Assembly (NCBI GenBank): GCA_943735955.1 | Contig: OX030955.1 | Coordinates: forward strand, 1,761,734-1,825,733 | DNA from: Piscicola geometra | Taxonomy: Eukaryota; Annelida; Clitellata; Hirudinida; Piscicolidae | Reading direction: 5' to 3' | DNA length: 64,000 bases | Part shown: piece by piece, positions 22,101 to 47,858 of the stretch | Numbering within the stretch: position 1 is the stretch's first letter | Layout of the letters: each line of letters opens with the position of its first letter | The notes under the pieces: generated by a model | The model's input: the letters and a program-made list of their open reading frames with translations, nothing else | Database searches by the model: none | What the model was told of the DNA's origin: nothing | Program-made: the position numbers and the translations under genes

Positions 22101-23162
22101 TTTCGCTTCTCATTCTGAGATGAAAGCACGATAACATCCCGACAAACAAACAAATCTCGTCGATCCAGGACGGCCACCACATAAAGCTGAGCCACTTGAA
22201 TCACGGACAGTGAAACAAATGTTGTGCAGAAGTCATTTCGTCGTGTCTCAAAAAACAAAAGCAAGCTGCGCCCGCCTGCTGAAGATGATGAATGGCCCCA
22301 TTGGTTTCCTGTATTATATTTACATGCCCAGCTCCCTTATTACCACTCCATCATAAGGCAAAAACTTGCAATTTTCCTTGCGATGAACGACTTTTATATA
22401 CTAATGAACTGAATATAGAGAAAAAGTACAGGTGCTTTTGTGTAATCACATCACCAGAGGTTTTTGTATGCACTACATTCGGATAGGATTGGCTTTCTTT
22501 TCATTTTTTAAAATACTTTTAAATATGTTTTCCGGTTCAAAAAATAATAAAATTTATCTCTTTTTTACTATTCTATTCCATAATCAATTTTGTAAAAAAA
22601 ATTCCAAGCATCGTCATTTTTTTATCGCTCATCAAACTGAAACGGTCTCCGTCCATTTCATAAATTTAAAATTTTCATTTTATTTAAAAAAAAACGTATT
22701 TCTTCTATTTTAATATTTTATCTACATTCACTTGAAAATTCCTTCAAAATGCACACACGCACACATTCACCGTCTTTTCATCTTGCATCATCATCATCAT
22801 CACCACCCTCTTATCATCATCACCACCCTCCTATCATCATCACCACCCTCCTATCATCATCACCACCACCACAGGGTATTTGGATGAGCTGTATAAGAAG
22901 GACGACTTTGTGGTGGTGTTGCACGTGCCAGAGGTTCAGAGTCTGCCCCTCATCTCCTTCAAAAGTCACTCTTTAAACACTTTATTCGCCTTTAAGTTAA
23001 CACTAACTGTCTAAAGATTAAATTATATATTTATAAAATTTCCAAGTATTTTTAATTAAATGCTTTGGGTTTTTTCCAAATGTTTGAACTTTCCACATTC
23101 AAACATTATTATTATTATTATTCATCGTAAAAAGAAACCTTTTTACTTCTTATCTCCGCCTA

Positions 23163-23256
<94 letters not shown>

Positions 23257-25524
23257 GTGTGGGTATTTTAGTATTTTGCAAAAATAGGGCGAATAGTGCA
23301 CAACGAGCTACAAAACTTCGAACTAGCACACACATATTTGCATATTTATCTTCATACATTCTGCTTTGTAACTTCGCATTTCTAAAAGAATGTTTTAAGC
23401 ATCATCGCTACCACACTCCATTTCGTTCTCCATCATCACAATCTTTCTACTTCCACGGAAGTATCTTTCCCTACCCATCGAATAATCAACTGAAACTTTT
23501 CAATTCTCTCATTCAACCATTACGAATTTTTTATATAATTTCATTCCGGCATTCATCCATAAACTGGATTTTTTTGCTTCTTTAATCCATTCATTTCTGG
23601 TCCATCTATTCTCAACCTATTAATCCATTCATCATCTGCATATTAATCCATTCATCCTCCATCCATCAATCCGCTTATTCATCAATCCATCCATAAACTT
23701 CTAATGCATCTTTCAAGCCATCTTTATTTCAACCTAGAAGGTCTGTCTCTTCCAGTGGAGGAATGGCAAAAGCTGATGAAAGACCAACTTGATAAGGTGA
23801 TTATGGTGATGATGATGATGAGGAGGAGGATGGTGGTGATGGTGATGATAATGATGATTGTTGTGGTGAAGGTGATGACGATTATAACGGAGGGCTTAAC
23901 GCTTTTTCAGGTGAACGAGTTGCTGGAAAAGTATGAGCCTGAACTCGTGACGAGGAAGGTGACCATTGGATGCATGAATGGATGCATGAATGGATGGATG
24001 GATAGGTGCATGAATGGATGCATGAATGGATGGATAGATGGATGGATAGGTGCATGAATGAATGCAAACGGATAAATTGGTAGATTGATATATCAAGTAT
24101 TCAAAACTTGCATTCTCAGCGCATTTAATAGCTGCTGTCCTTCCTCAATTCATCGATCCATCTCTCCGTTCCAGATCGCCTACAAGCTGAGGAGTGAGAA
24201 CAACAACAATCCAGGCCAGGGCATCATCGACGCTGCCGAGGCTGAGAAGGCCCGAGTGATCGTTGTCGGTGAGTGGTGGGAGGGATGAGAGGGATGGAGT
24301 GAGGGAGGGATGGAGTGAGTGGTGGGAGGGATGAGAGGGATGGAGTGAGGGAGGGATGGAGTGAGTGGTGGGAGGGATGAGAGGGATGGAGTGAGGGAGG
24401 GATGGAGTGAGTGGTGGGAGGGATGAGAGGGATGGAGTGAGGGAGGGATGGAGTGAGTGGTGGGAGGGATGAGAGGGATGGAGTGAGAGAGGGATGGAGT
24501 GAGAGGGATGGAGTGGTGAGAAGTGTGGTGGAGTGATGGTGATGGAGTGGTGGAAAGAAATGAGGGATTGATGGAGTGGGAAATGCGTGGAGTTTTAAAG
24601 TGGGGGGAGGGGCAAGTGGAAGTGGGTGGTGAGTGGTGGGGGTAATACGGTGTGGTGGTGGGGGAGTTGGAAGGTTGTTGTTGAGTTGAATGGTGGTGAT
24701 GGTTGGAGTGCTTGTAGTGATTAGATAGTAGAGTTTGCTTGGAGTGGTGGTGGTAGAGTGTGGTTGGAGTGAGGTAATGGAGTATGGGTTGAGTGGGTGG
24801 AAGGTGGATGATAACGAATGAGCTGAAGTGGGTGTGTGAAGAGGGTTGTGGATGCGTAGTAGGCGAGTAAACTGGGTTAATAGAAGGAAAATGAGGTTGT
24901 GTGACATATTGAAAGGCATAAAGACGGCGAATAGAAAATCGCTGATGAAAAGAAGGATAGGAGATTTAGTGTGTCGAGAAATTATTTTCAATTTGTCTTT
25001 CTTTAATATATTCACGTTGGAAATAATTTATAATTTATAAAAGATGCTTACAGACATTGCATGTGGATTTTCAATTTAACGCCCCATAAAGTATTGTCTG
25101 CATTGTCGGTTTTAGTTTAAGATATTGCTTTTTTACGCTCTTTTTAGACGCTTCTGACAAATTAGTTTTTCATTTTCTGTTATTTGAAATTTGTTTGTAT
25201 TCAATGCGTCCACCACTGTTACCCAATCAAATTTCCTTTCACTATTACTTCTACACAACTACCATCACCATTAATACTACCTCCACCACAACAACCATCA
25301 CCACTCCAACAACCATCACCACCACTACCACTACCACTACAACAACCATCACCACCACAACTATCATCACAACCACAAACCACCAATACTACCCCCCTCC
25401 CCATCACCACCACACAGGCACCAGGGGCTTGGACAGACTGCGCAGGACAGTGCTGGGCAGCGTGAGTGACTACGTGGTGCATCACTCAAAGATTCCAGTG
25501 CTCGTCTGCCCCAAGAACGACTGA
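16780..25524 (+). CDS. Universal stress protein, UspA family (6 exons, 157 aa)
   Basis: A small cytosolic alpha/beta protein of the ATP-binding UspA class, known from bacteria, plants and many invertebrates but missing in vertebrates. Its animal function is poorly defined. Exons: 16780-16858, 22875-22964, 23741-23796, 23911-23958, 24175-24268, 25418-25524, total 474 nt. The N-terminal strand RVVVVAVDGSDNA carries the family Asp-Gly-Ser. The C-terminus GTRGLDRLRRTVLGSVS fits the ATP-binding pattern G-2x-G-9x-G-(S/T) exactly, followed by SDYVVHHSKIPVLVC. This is the full family length. The first intron is about 6 kb, far longer than others in the window, and hosts mobile-element remnants. The gene is divergent from DIS3L2. 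Confidence 0.9.
18617..19040 (+). mobile_element. MITE-like dispersed repeat, copy 1
   Basis: This stretch shares a collinear series of diverged blocks with 54538-54890. The blocks are a start with CGGGTANNCGAAA followed by ATCACTAA and GCNTTTTAG, a middle with AAAAAATAATTT and TAGCAAAACNCNGTCAAA, and an end with GGTATNCGAT. The ends carry related CGGGTA/TACCCG motifs in inverted orientation (AACCCGGGTACCCGA at the left, CCGGGTATCCGA and TTCGGGTAAC at the right). It has no coding capacity. Size and ends suggest a non-autonomous DNA element, which is inference. Confidence 0.6.
19078..19163. repeat. TTA trinucleotide microsatellite
   Basis: About 28 uninterrupted TTA/ATT repeats immediately 3' of the dispersed repeat copy, inside the universal stress protein first intron. 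Confidence 0.97.
21060..22290 (+). pseudogene. Decayed non-LTR retrotransposon, reverse-transcriptase C-terminal region
   Basis: Translations in shifting frames keep the order of motifs found at the C-terminus of RTE- or related LINE reverse transcriptases from invertebrates. First comes DVRIQISLAWAAFTKL with a FKRRF segment (about 21770-21890). Then comes a block reading NNEILYTRVAQKRIS, RQLIFADHCHRM and EELVQD (about 21970-22090), which resembles the usual LY-R-IS...RQLRFAGHC-RM pattern. Stops and frameshifts separate the blocks and no upstream catalytic motif was found, so it is an inactive fragment. It lies in the sense orientation of the host intron. The exact ends and clade are unknown. 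Confidence 0.55.
22785..22874. repeat. CAT/CAC-rich repeat abutting USP exon 2
   Basis: Tandem ATCATCATCACCACCCTCCT units run directly into the CACAG acceptor at 22874, so the array substitutes for an ordinary polypyrimidine tract. Confidence 0.85.
23164..23256. repeat. GAT trinucleotide microsatellite
   Basis: About 30 uninterrupted GAT repeats in the second intron of the universal stress protein gene (between 22964 and 23741). Poly-Asp, poly-Met and poly-Ile frames here are artefacts. Confidence 0.97.
24269..24520. repeat. 46-bp minisatellite that begins at the USP exon 5 donor
   Basis: A G-rich unit starting GTGAGTGGTGGGAGGGATGA repeats at 24269, 24315, 24361, 24407 and 24453, exactly 46 bases apart. 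The first copy is the authentic 5' splice site of exon 5 (24175-24268). Each later copy therefore also contains a GTGAGT donor-like hexamer. A degenerate GGAGTGGTG-rich tail continues to about 24860. Confidence 0.92.
25255..25417. repeat. ACC/ACA-rich repeat abutting USP exon 6
   Basis: ACCATCACC, CTACCACTAC and CAACAACC repeats fill the last 160 bases of the intron and end at the CACACAG acceptor before 25418. Confidence 0.85.
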
Positions 25525-28500
25525 GTTGAGCCCTCCCAGCCCATTAACGTCAGGCTGGACCCTTCTGGGTGCTTTCGCTGTGGTCTTGTGAGGATTGAGG
25601 AGTATTTATTTAAATGGTTAGGCCATTGTTTGATCGAAACTGTTTAATTAGGTTGTTTCGGCTGATTATTTGTGTGCTGGAGGGAAAGTATTTGGCGTTC
25701 GAATGGGTTTGATATAGGAGGTTGCTTTGTAATCTATTTATATGTTGGTGGTAGCTTTAATCATTTCTGTATATTTTGTTCACTTGAGGAGTCCAGGGAA
25801 GGCAATCGTGACGTTTAGACTGACGTTCCAGCGATTATAACATATTATTTAGAGTGTTGTTTAAATGTGAAGTTGTCTGATTAGATTACGGGTGGAGGTC
25901 ACATTATATAAATCTTCGAATTCTGAGTAGGCATTGGCTACATTGACCTTTCACTTCATTGAATCATGCAGAAGAGCGTTAAGAGGTAAAATTGTACACT
26001 TATTGGAATACAACAGAGCTATTTATTTACCCTCTTCTTCTTCACCAGTGAAATTCAATGTAGATCTCATATTTAATTTTTTTATTAATTCCTTTTCTAT
26101 GCTACTAAAAATGAATATATTTTATTTAATCTACAATCTTTCAACTTTACTTACAAAAGTTCTCATTTCCCTATTCCATTTCCTTTAATGTCAGCTAGCA
26201 AATATTACAGGCCTCTAACTGCTGTATTTTTGTTTCTATCACATTCACATGGGGCACAACATTTTCTCTTCACCACTCAAGCACAAGTTTCACCATTAAC
26301 TCAATCAATATTGTAACGACATTTAAAAAAAGCTCATTTGGTTCATCTTCCATTTCCTTAGTTTCCATGAGTTCATTTATTCTGGTGGTAACTTCATTGA
26401 ATTATATATTTTTTTCTCATTTCTATTAGTTTTATAGCTTCATTTCTAACTCGATCTTTCAACAATTTGATTGCTCGTGATTTTCCAGCGCTCCACAGAT
26501 TGACAGATTGTATAAATTAACTTCCTAGTTTCTCACGTGTTTGCTCTCACTTTCGAAGGAAAGGTTCATTGAATTAATTTCCGTGTTGACTTTATGCCAC
26601 TCCCATGTCATTGAAACCTCGAAGGGTTTCAGACCGTAATTCTTCACTTTAAATTCACAAATTTTCCATCACATCCTATTTTTTGAGTTTTACATATATA
26701 TTAACTTAATCTTTTATTATTTTGTATGTTTTCGAATATATATTTATTTATATACATATGTTTCTATAAATGCTTTTGAAACAATCTACAATATTCCATT
26801 TAAGCCGGATTGATAGTTAGTGTAGTAGCCTGCTTGGAGATTATTAAATCTAGAACTGTATTCAATTCTTCAGATAAAAAGAATGCTATGAAAGTTTTTC
26901 TAATACAACATCTTTTATGAGAGAAAAATACTTTAAATACCTTGAACTCAATATTACGAGTTCTCTCGAGCTCCCATATGAAGTCATAAAGGAATGGTGT
27001 ATAGCTTCGAAGATAAGAATACGGTGTAACTATCAAAGAGAGTTTACTCCAAGGTAAATTATTTTAATAGTATTTAACTGTAGACAATTTGAAGTGACAA
27101 GCTTACTTCAATTATCTCAATTTAGGCCCAAGAATTAAATTATTCATCTCATAGAGGAGAGTGGAAATAAGGAATATCCTAGTTGAAAAAACAAAGCCTT
27201 TTGGTATTGAGTCGCTATTGGTTTGCTTACAAAAATTAAAAAGTTATATAGAATAAAGTTAAATTTTGAATCAATAAATATAAAAAAATATTTCTTTAAT
27301 GATTTTGTTATAGAGCCATAAATAAAAATACATCTATAAAAACGTAATTTTCCCCCAAATGTTTATAATAAAGGAAATAACAAGATTGCATAGCAGCACA
27401 TAAGTCGGAGGCGTCATAAGCCAAACTCTGCAATGCTGCTCTCTCTTCCCCTATTTATAAGATGGATGGAGGGAGAGGTGGATCAGGGATGCTCAACAAA
27501 CCCATGAATTGAAAAGTTAACCGATGAAGGCATTGTTTTCAATTGGGGGCCTAATTCTTTTGAGTGAAAAGTAGGAAGGAAATGATGGATGGATGGGTGG
27601 AAGATGGATGATGGATGAATGGAAGATGGATGATGGATGGATGGATGATGGATGGATGGATGGATGATGGATGGCTTGATGGAAAAGGTTTACATAATCA
27701 AATGAGTGAACACAAAATAATTAACTTTTTATAAAAACTGTTCTAAAATTTATTTTTATGCACGTGTATTTATATATCCGATAAGCTTTATCAAAAACGC
27801 AAAGTTAAAATAACTGGAAAAAAGAAAACGGCATGATAATAAGAGAGATCGTGATGGACAAAAAAATAATAATGAAATTAAGCGTTTGAAATAAGTTCAA
27901 TTTTTAAAGCTGAAGAGTTTTGTTTTTATAAATATTAATCAAGTTGGAGGTGCTTTGTGTAGAAAAATATTATTGAAAAGCAATGCTGAAGCAAGATGCT
28001 GAAGGAATGTGTGTAAATAGATGCTAAATGAGATAAGGATACGAAAAAAGAAATATAGAGATGAGTGAGAAATAGAAAGAGGAGAGAGTAGGAAAAAAAG
28101 AAGGAACAGTAGAGAAAGGAGAGAAGAGTAAAAAGAGAGAGGAATCGAGCGAGATGTTGTTTTGTGGGGCTGTATAATTGTATCGACTACAGTGCCTTGT
28201 GATCTTCGCCTTATTTCGCTGTTTTGTTTGAAGGTTACCTTTGTTTTGTTTTGCAATTAGTTTTTTTTTATTAATTAAAAAAAGGATTTTGCGGTCTTGA
28301 TAACTATGCACTAATTCAAACTTCATTGAATTTTCACTTTGTTTTTGGCAAGGGTTTATACAATTAATAGACTATTCTATCAATAAAATAAACTCTAATT
28401 CAATTCAATACTAAAATTAAGAATAAAAAAATTAAGTTTTTGGTTATAAAAAACTTCTGAGAATATTTTAGTTGGAGGTCCTGGTTAATGAGGCGAAGGA

Positions 28501-29245
28501 AGCTCCATTGTCGTCGCTCGAATGGCCTGCGTCTGCTTGCAATCAAGAGGATAGGCTTCATTGGTCTTGCATAGAATGGCATATGCGTGCAATAAATTAA
28601 AACATGAAAAATCTTCACAAAAATACTGTTAAAAAATTTACAATTATTTTCTTCAACTGTTCAATTTTTAAGTGGTGTAAGTGCAAAACAATTTGAAGCT
28701 TTGTAATTATGACTAAAAGATATTTTAAAAAATCAAAATATAATTTTCGCAGTATATATTAAATATTACTAAAAAAATAAAAAGTATTAATCTTAAAGTT
28801 ATATGGCGTTCAACTCCATGATGATCTATTTTTATTGGAAGAATATATTAAGTTCATTATTCCTGCAGTGGCTAAAGATTTCCTAGTTGAGGCTGCACAG
28901 TAGGCTCTACAGCAACAACAGTAACTACTACCACTACTACTACTACTGAAAATAATACTAAGACGACTACTGAAACATCAAAGACTGTGGCCATAGTAGC
29001 AGCAACAACTGAATTTTACAAACTTTTAAGATTTCAAAACAACGTTTTTATCTTTTTGATCCAAGTCTTGGATACTCAACTGACGCTGCGATTCAACAGA
29101 AAAATCCTTTCTAACATCTTCATGCAGCGTTAGTGGACAAACTAGAAAACTCATCAGAAACATTTTAACAACTCTTCGTTAACAAAAGATTTTATTATTA
29201 TCTGAAAAACTTATAAAAGCCAAGAATTTGTAGTAGGCAGGTATA
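25525..29245. other. Intergenic region between USP and alpha-actinin
   Basis: About 3.7 kb that includes the USP 3' UTR and the alpha-actinin 5' region. It is AT-rich with a GGATGGATGATGG microsatellite at 27580-27675 and a short ACTACTACT run near 28925-28950. Open frames in it are short and show no family resemblance. I found no further gene on either strand. Confidence 0.55.
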
Positions 29246-38084
<8,839 letters not shown>

Positions 38085-39114
38085 GGAGTTGTTGGCAGAG
38101 AGGGTGGAGTGGCTTTAAATCTGATACTGTTGTGGTTATTTTCAATCAATTGAGACAATGTTTGAGTCGGAAAGGGAGTGTCGGCTGTTTTGGTCTGTGA
38201 AATTTGGAGAAGTTAGGCGGCGTATTGAGAAGGTGGCTTGCGAACTGTGAAGTATCGTGGGAGATCGTAGGCATTTTAAAGTTCAAAATGAGTTGTTTAC
38301 AACTGCAACTTCGTGAGCATACACGTCTTTTTACCCTAGTATCGAGAGTATTTGGCATTTTATCTAGCAATTTAACGTCTTTAGTGCTATTCGAGCATCT
38401 TTGCAGCGTCTGGATCAGTTGGTTACCGCTTTAGAGGGAATTTAAGTAGTTTTTCTTGAGGTGGGGTCAAGTGTAACTTGTAGGAATATCCATTCGGCAG
38501 TTCCAAAGAATTTTAATTGATTTGTATGACACAAATAAAAAATTTAAAAAAAAATTTTTAATTTTAAATTTCAATATTTCAGTCTATTATTTTTCAATAA
38601 TTCATCGCCGATTTGAATTTCGTGAATAAAATGGTTTCGAGTTTCAAAATATTTTTTCAGAAAGAAACTTAAAACCTAAATAGATTTATATTTTTATAAA
38701 AAATAATTTACAACATAAAAATTTGAATTTAAAAGAACAGATATTTAAAAGCAACTAATTAAGGATTTTAAACTATATAAACAACTACCATTGTGTGAAA
38801 GTAAAAAAGATAAAGAAAGTAGTAAAAAAAGTGTATAAAAATCCGATTTTTGTGTGCAAATCAGATATATAATTCAAATAACGCTTTGGGCATAATTGTA
38901 ACTGCACATGAGTTCCAACAGAAGAGTCTTCCACGAAGCTGCAAACATACTTTTCGAGGTGCATTTGTTGGAACTGTTTGTGGTAGCTTGCATTCTCACA
39001 ATTTTTGATATTTCTCTCACTAAACCCCAGGGTATCACCATCATCATCATCATCAAGTCACCATCATCATCCTCATCCTCATCACCATTCTCACCACCAC
39101 ATCATCATCAGCAC
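38085..39114. other. Convergent gap between alpha-actinin and the RING gene
   Basis: 3' UTR-like AT-rich sequence. An AATAAA near 38532 is a candidate alpha-actinin polyadenylation signal. A CATCATCATC tract lies at 39040-39110, next to the stop codon of the minus-strand RING gene. No gene was seen. Confidence 0.55.
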
Positions 39115-41503
39115 CTAATCACTCTTAAACATAGTAAGGAGTCTGTTATATTCGGAGTGGTCGGATGAGAATGCATTCACCAAGCCATCTCTTGCCTCGC
39201 CTCCCTGCATGTACATGCGCATCTTGAGGGGCAGGTACTTGGGAGGGGACAACTCGTCTGTGGGTGTGGTGTGATTGGGTGGGTGGATGGATGGATAGAT
39301 GGAGGGATAAATGGATGGATGGATCGGTGGAGGGATAAATGGATGGATAGGTGGAGGGATATATGGATGGGTGGAGGGATAAATGGATGGATTGATGGGT
39401 GGAGGGATAAATGGATGAATGGATGGGTGGAGGGATAAATGGATGGATGGATGGGTGGAGGGATAAATGGATGGATGGATGGGTGGAGGGATAAATGGAT
39501 GGATGGAACGGTGGAGGGATAAATGGATGGGTGGAGGGATAAATGGATGGATGGATGGGTGGAGGGATAAATGGATGGATGGATAGGTGGAGGGATAAAT
39601 GGATGGATGGATGGGTGGAGGGATAAATGGATGGATGGATGGGTGGAGGGATAAATGGATGGATGGATAGGTGGATTTGATTGAATGACGGAATCTGTGT
39701 TGTGGAAATGTGGCAGAGATGAATTTATTTGAACATTTTATTAAATGACAGAATATTTTTATTATGAATAGGTGGGGAAAAAATATTTGAAAAGTAAATT
39801 CATTTTGTAACTAAATGTGAATGTATCTAACTCTATTATGACTTAAATTACCTTTAAAAGGTTTAATAACAATGAAAACATTTGAAAAAAGCAAAACTCA
39901 CCAGGCAAGAAAGTGGAGTTGCTGTTCGATGGTTTGGCCTCTTCCTTGTTGTTTTCATTAGAGAAGTAGTCGTCCATGTTGTCCTGAGGCATCATCATCA
40001 TCATCATCATTATCCTCATCATAATCATCACCATCTTTATCATCATAATCATGACCAATATTCAATCGCGTTACCATTTAATAAATTAAAAAAATATTCT
40101 CATAAATGAAGTTTGAATAAAGAAAAAAAGAAATAAAAAAAACTCTTTCTAAAGATTAATGCTAAAAAAATAAATAATAATAATAATGACCTTGAGAAAC
40201 TTGGGTAAATTATTGACATTGAAGGCACAGGTCTTGAAGTGCGAGGGCAGTGTCGAGAGAGCACAAACCAAAGAACAACCATACTTCTTGAATGGACATG
40301 AGACCTGCATGGGTGGGTGCATGAATGGGTTGGTAAGGGGATGAATGCATGCATGCATGGGTTGGTGGATAGATGGATGGATGAATAGATGCATGCATGC
40401 ATGGATTGGTGGAGAGATGGATGCATACATGGGTTGGTGGATAGATGGATGGATGAATAGATGCATGCATACATGGGTTGGTGGATAGATGGATGGATGA
40501 ATAGATGCATGCATGCATGGGTTGGTGAAGGGATGGTTGGATAAGCGAGCACAAATGAAATATTTAAATTTTCAGAATATTCAAGTTATAAATGATTGAA
40601 AAGTTTGAAATTATAAATGATGGGGGGATGTATTGTGAAAATATGAGTGATCACATGAGAGAAAGTGAATTGAATAATTTTGCTCAATTAGGTTGTTAAA
40701 GAATAAAATTAGGTAATGCAAATTTATATAATTAAACTTAATAGTAGCTGAAATGTAAAAACCTTTTGGTCTCCTATAATATTTTCTAGAATGAAGTCGT
40801 GATGTAAGTCATTTGGATTGATTTTTGCTCTGTAAATTAGAAAGTAAACATAGAATGTGAGATTATACTATAATCATTATAGTTTGTAATTGCGTGGAGA
40901 TGAGTTATTTGTTTGATTGCGGAGTTGAAACCTGTCTTCTGGGCATGTTTTGCTGTTCTTTAACCATTCATGAATGCACTGTTGAGATAATATGGCTTGA
41001 GTAAGAAAATGACAAATAAATAACGATTTGTTTATTAAAAAGTATTATAATTAGATATATTGAGAATATAAGTTCTTAATGTAAGACTTTTAACTAAAAA
41101 ACTTTGTAAACAAAATTTTAAATTGTCTTGATTGCCAATACAACAGAAACAAACATCTTTGCAAAAGGAGTGGCCACAAGGGGCCCTGTGGGGATGCTTG
41201 AAGACCTCTTGGCAGATGGAACAGAACAAATGAGGACTTACTACTGTAGAGTCGATGTGGTCTCTGAAATCTCTGTTTGAAGATGTTGCATTTAAATGAG
41301 CTTGGAATTATTGGGGAAAAAGATAGATTTTAGAAAATGAAAGTGAGGTTTTAGTTAAAGCCGTTTTACAGTACAACTTTTACTGAGTATACTTCAGAGA
41401 ATACTCGACAGAAAATTTTTTACAAAAAATCTAACTCCTTTTCTTCAACTTTTGGAACTTTTACAGCTTTTGGTAAACTCTTAATAGATTTCCTCCTAGG
41501 CAT
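39115..41503 (-). CDS. RING and TRAF-type zinc-finger E3 ubiquitin ligase (7 exons, 212 aa)
   Basis: A probable E3 ubiquitin ligase. Exons in gene order: 41503-41436, 41272-41155, 40978-40932, 40829-40763, 40304-40191, 39983-39902, 39257-39115; total 639 nt, in frame throughout. After a basic N-terminus ([12 protein letters not shown]) comes a C3HC4 RING assembled across two introns: [19 protein letters not shown], then KTCPEDR (about residues 41-79). A linker ([12 protein letters not shown]) leads to a Cys/His finger of TRAF type, [10 protein letters not shown]...HFKTC (about 103-128). The tail is acidic/Asn-rich and ends [11 protein letters not shown] with no known domain. The order resembles RNF151- and NRDP1-like proteins, but I cannot assign an orthologue. 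It is divergent from MRE11. Exon 1 is the least certain (weak donor). Confidence 0.83.
39275..39680. repeat. Minisatellite in the last RING-gene intron
   Basis: A unit of about 27-28 bases, GGTGGAGGGATAAATGGATG followed by GATGGAT, repeats about 14 times with length variants. It lies in the intron between the last two RING exons, close to the 5' side of exon 7 as read on the minus strand. Confidence 0.95.
40305..40545. repeat. GCATGCATGGGTTGGTGGATAGATGG repeat in RING intron 4
   Basis: About five copies of a 40- to 65-base composite of GGATGGATGAATAGATGCATGC and GGGTTGGTGGA. The array ends at the acceptor of exon 5 (minus strand), so on the coding strand it is a C-rich CCATCCATC tract. Confidence 0.9.
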
Positions 41504-41803
41504 GTTGAAAATTAAATTTAAAATTTACTAATATAAACAGAATAGCGGGAGGTTAAGCTATCAATGTATTTAATAATTTTAGTATTCAACAAAAAGAAAA
41601 AAAAAAATAATTAATAAAAATTTGTAATATTTTATTTATAAAAATTTTAAAATTATGAATATTTAACTTTTTAACAACTAGGTTAACTTTTAAACAAATA
41701 ACTTTTTAAAGAGCGGCATAGTCATACTATTTTTGAGAAAATGTTTCACTAAATCATAAACTTTTTAATCGAAACCCGCAAGTGGCATATTCGTCAAATC
41801 AGC
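41504..41803. promoter_or_regulatory. Divergent RING E3/MRE11 promoter region
   Basis: Only 300 bp separate the start codons of the minus-strand RING gene and plus-strand MRE11. Unless hidden 5' exons exist, both promoters and 5' UTRs share this AT-rich stretch. No core promoter motif could be singled out. Confidence 0.5.
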
Positions 41804-47470
<5,667 letters not shown>

Positions 47471-47734
47471 TGATGATGATGGTGGTGGTGATGATGATGA
47501 TGATGATGATATGGGTGATGTTGATGGCGATGATGATTAGTATTGTTATTGATGATGATGATGATGATGATGTTGATCAGAGTCGTTATTCCTTGCGAGT
47601 TACTCTTTCGTCCCATTCATCATTCTCTTCATTAGATTTTGTATCGTTGTCAACTGTCACCTACTATTCCATTGCTACCCTTACCAAAAACTGTATTATT
47701 TACTATTTTGATTACTAAAACTACCATTACCAAT

Positions 47735-47777
47735 ACTACTACTGCTACTATTACTACTATTATTACTACTACAACTC

Positions 47778-47856
<79 letters not shown>

Positions 47857-47858
47857 CA
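47735..47858. repeat. CTA trinucleotide microsatellite
   Basis: ACTACTACT repeats, imperfect at first and then about 28 perfect units, 265 bases downstream of the MRE11 stop. Poly-Thr, poly-Val and poly-Ser frames here are artefacts. Confidence 0.96.

Larger units (their letters stand above)
16859..22874. other. 6-kb first intron of the universal stress protein gene
   Basis: AT-rich sequence. It holds one copy of a dispersed repeat (18617-19040), a TTA microsatellite (19078-19163) and a degraded retrotransposon (about 21060-22290), described separately. Elsewhere (16900-18600, 19250-20700) I see no coding potential or repeat. The base composition rises in GC between about 20750 and 22300, which marks the inserted element. 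Confidence 0.65.

Noticed and set aside
24224..25015. Minus-strand Ser/Pro/Leu/His-rich frame of 263 codons
   Set aside because: It crosses the 46-bp G-rich minisatellite and its degenerate tail. The composition is repeat-driven and the region is an intron of the universal stress protein.
26800..27036. Minus-strand frame of 78 codons upstream of alpha-actinin
   Set aside because: Plausible composition but isolated, with no recognised family, splice partners or conserved motif to support it.
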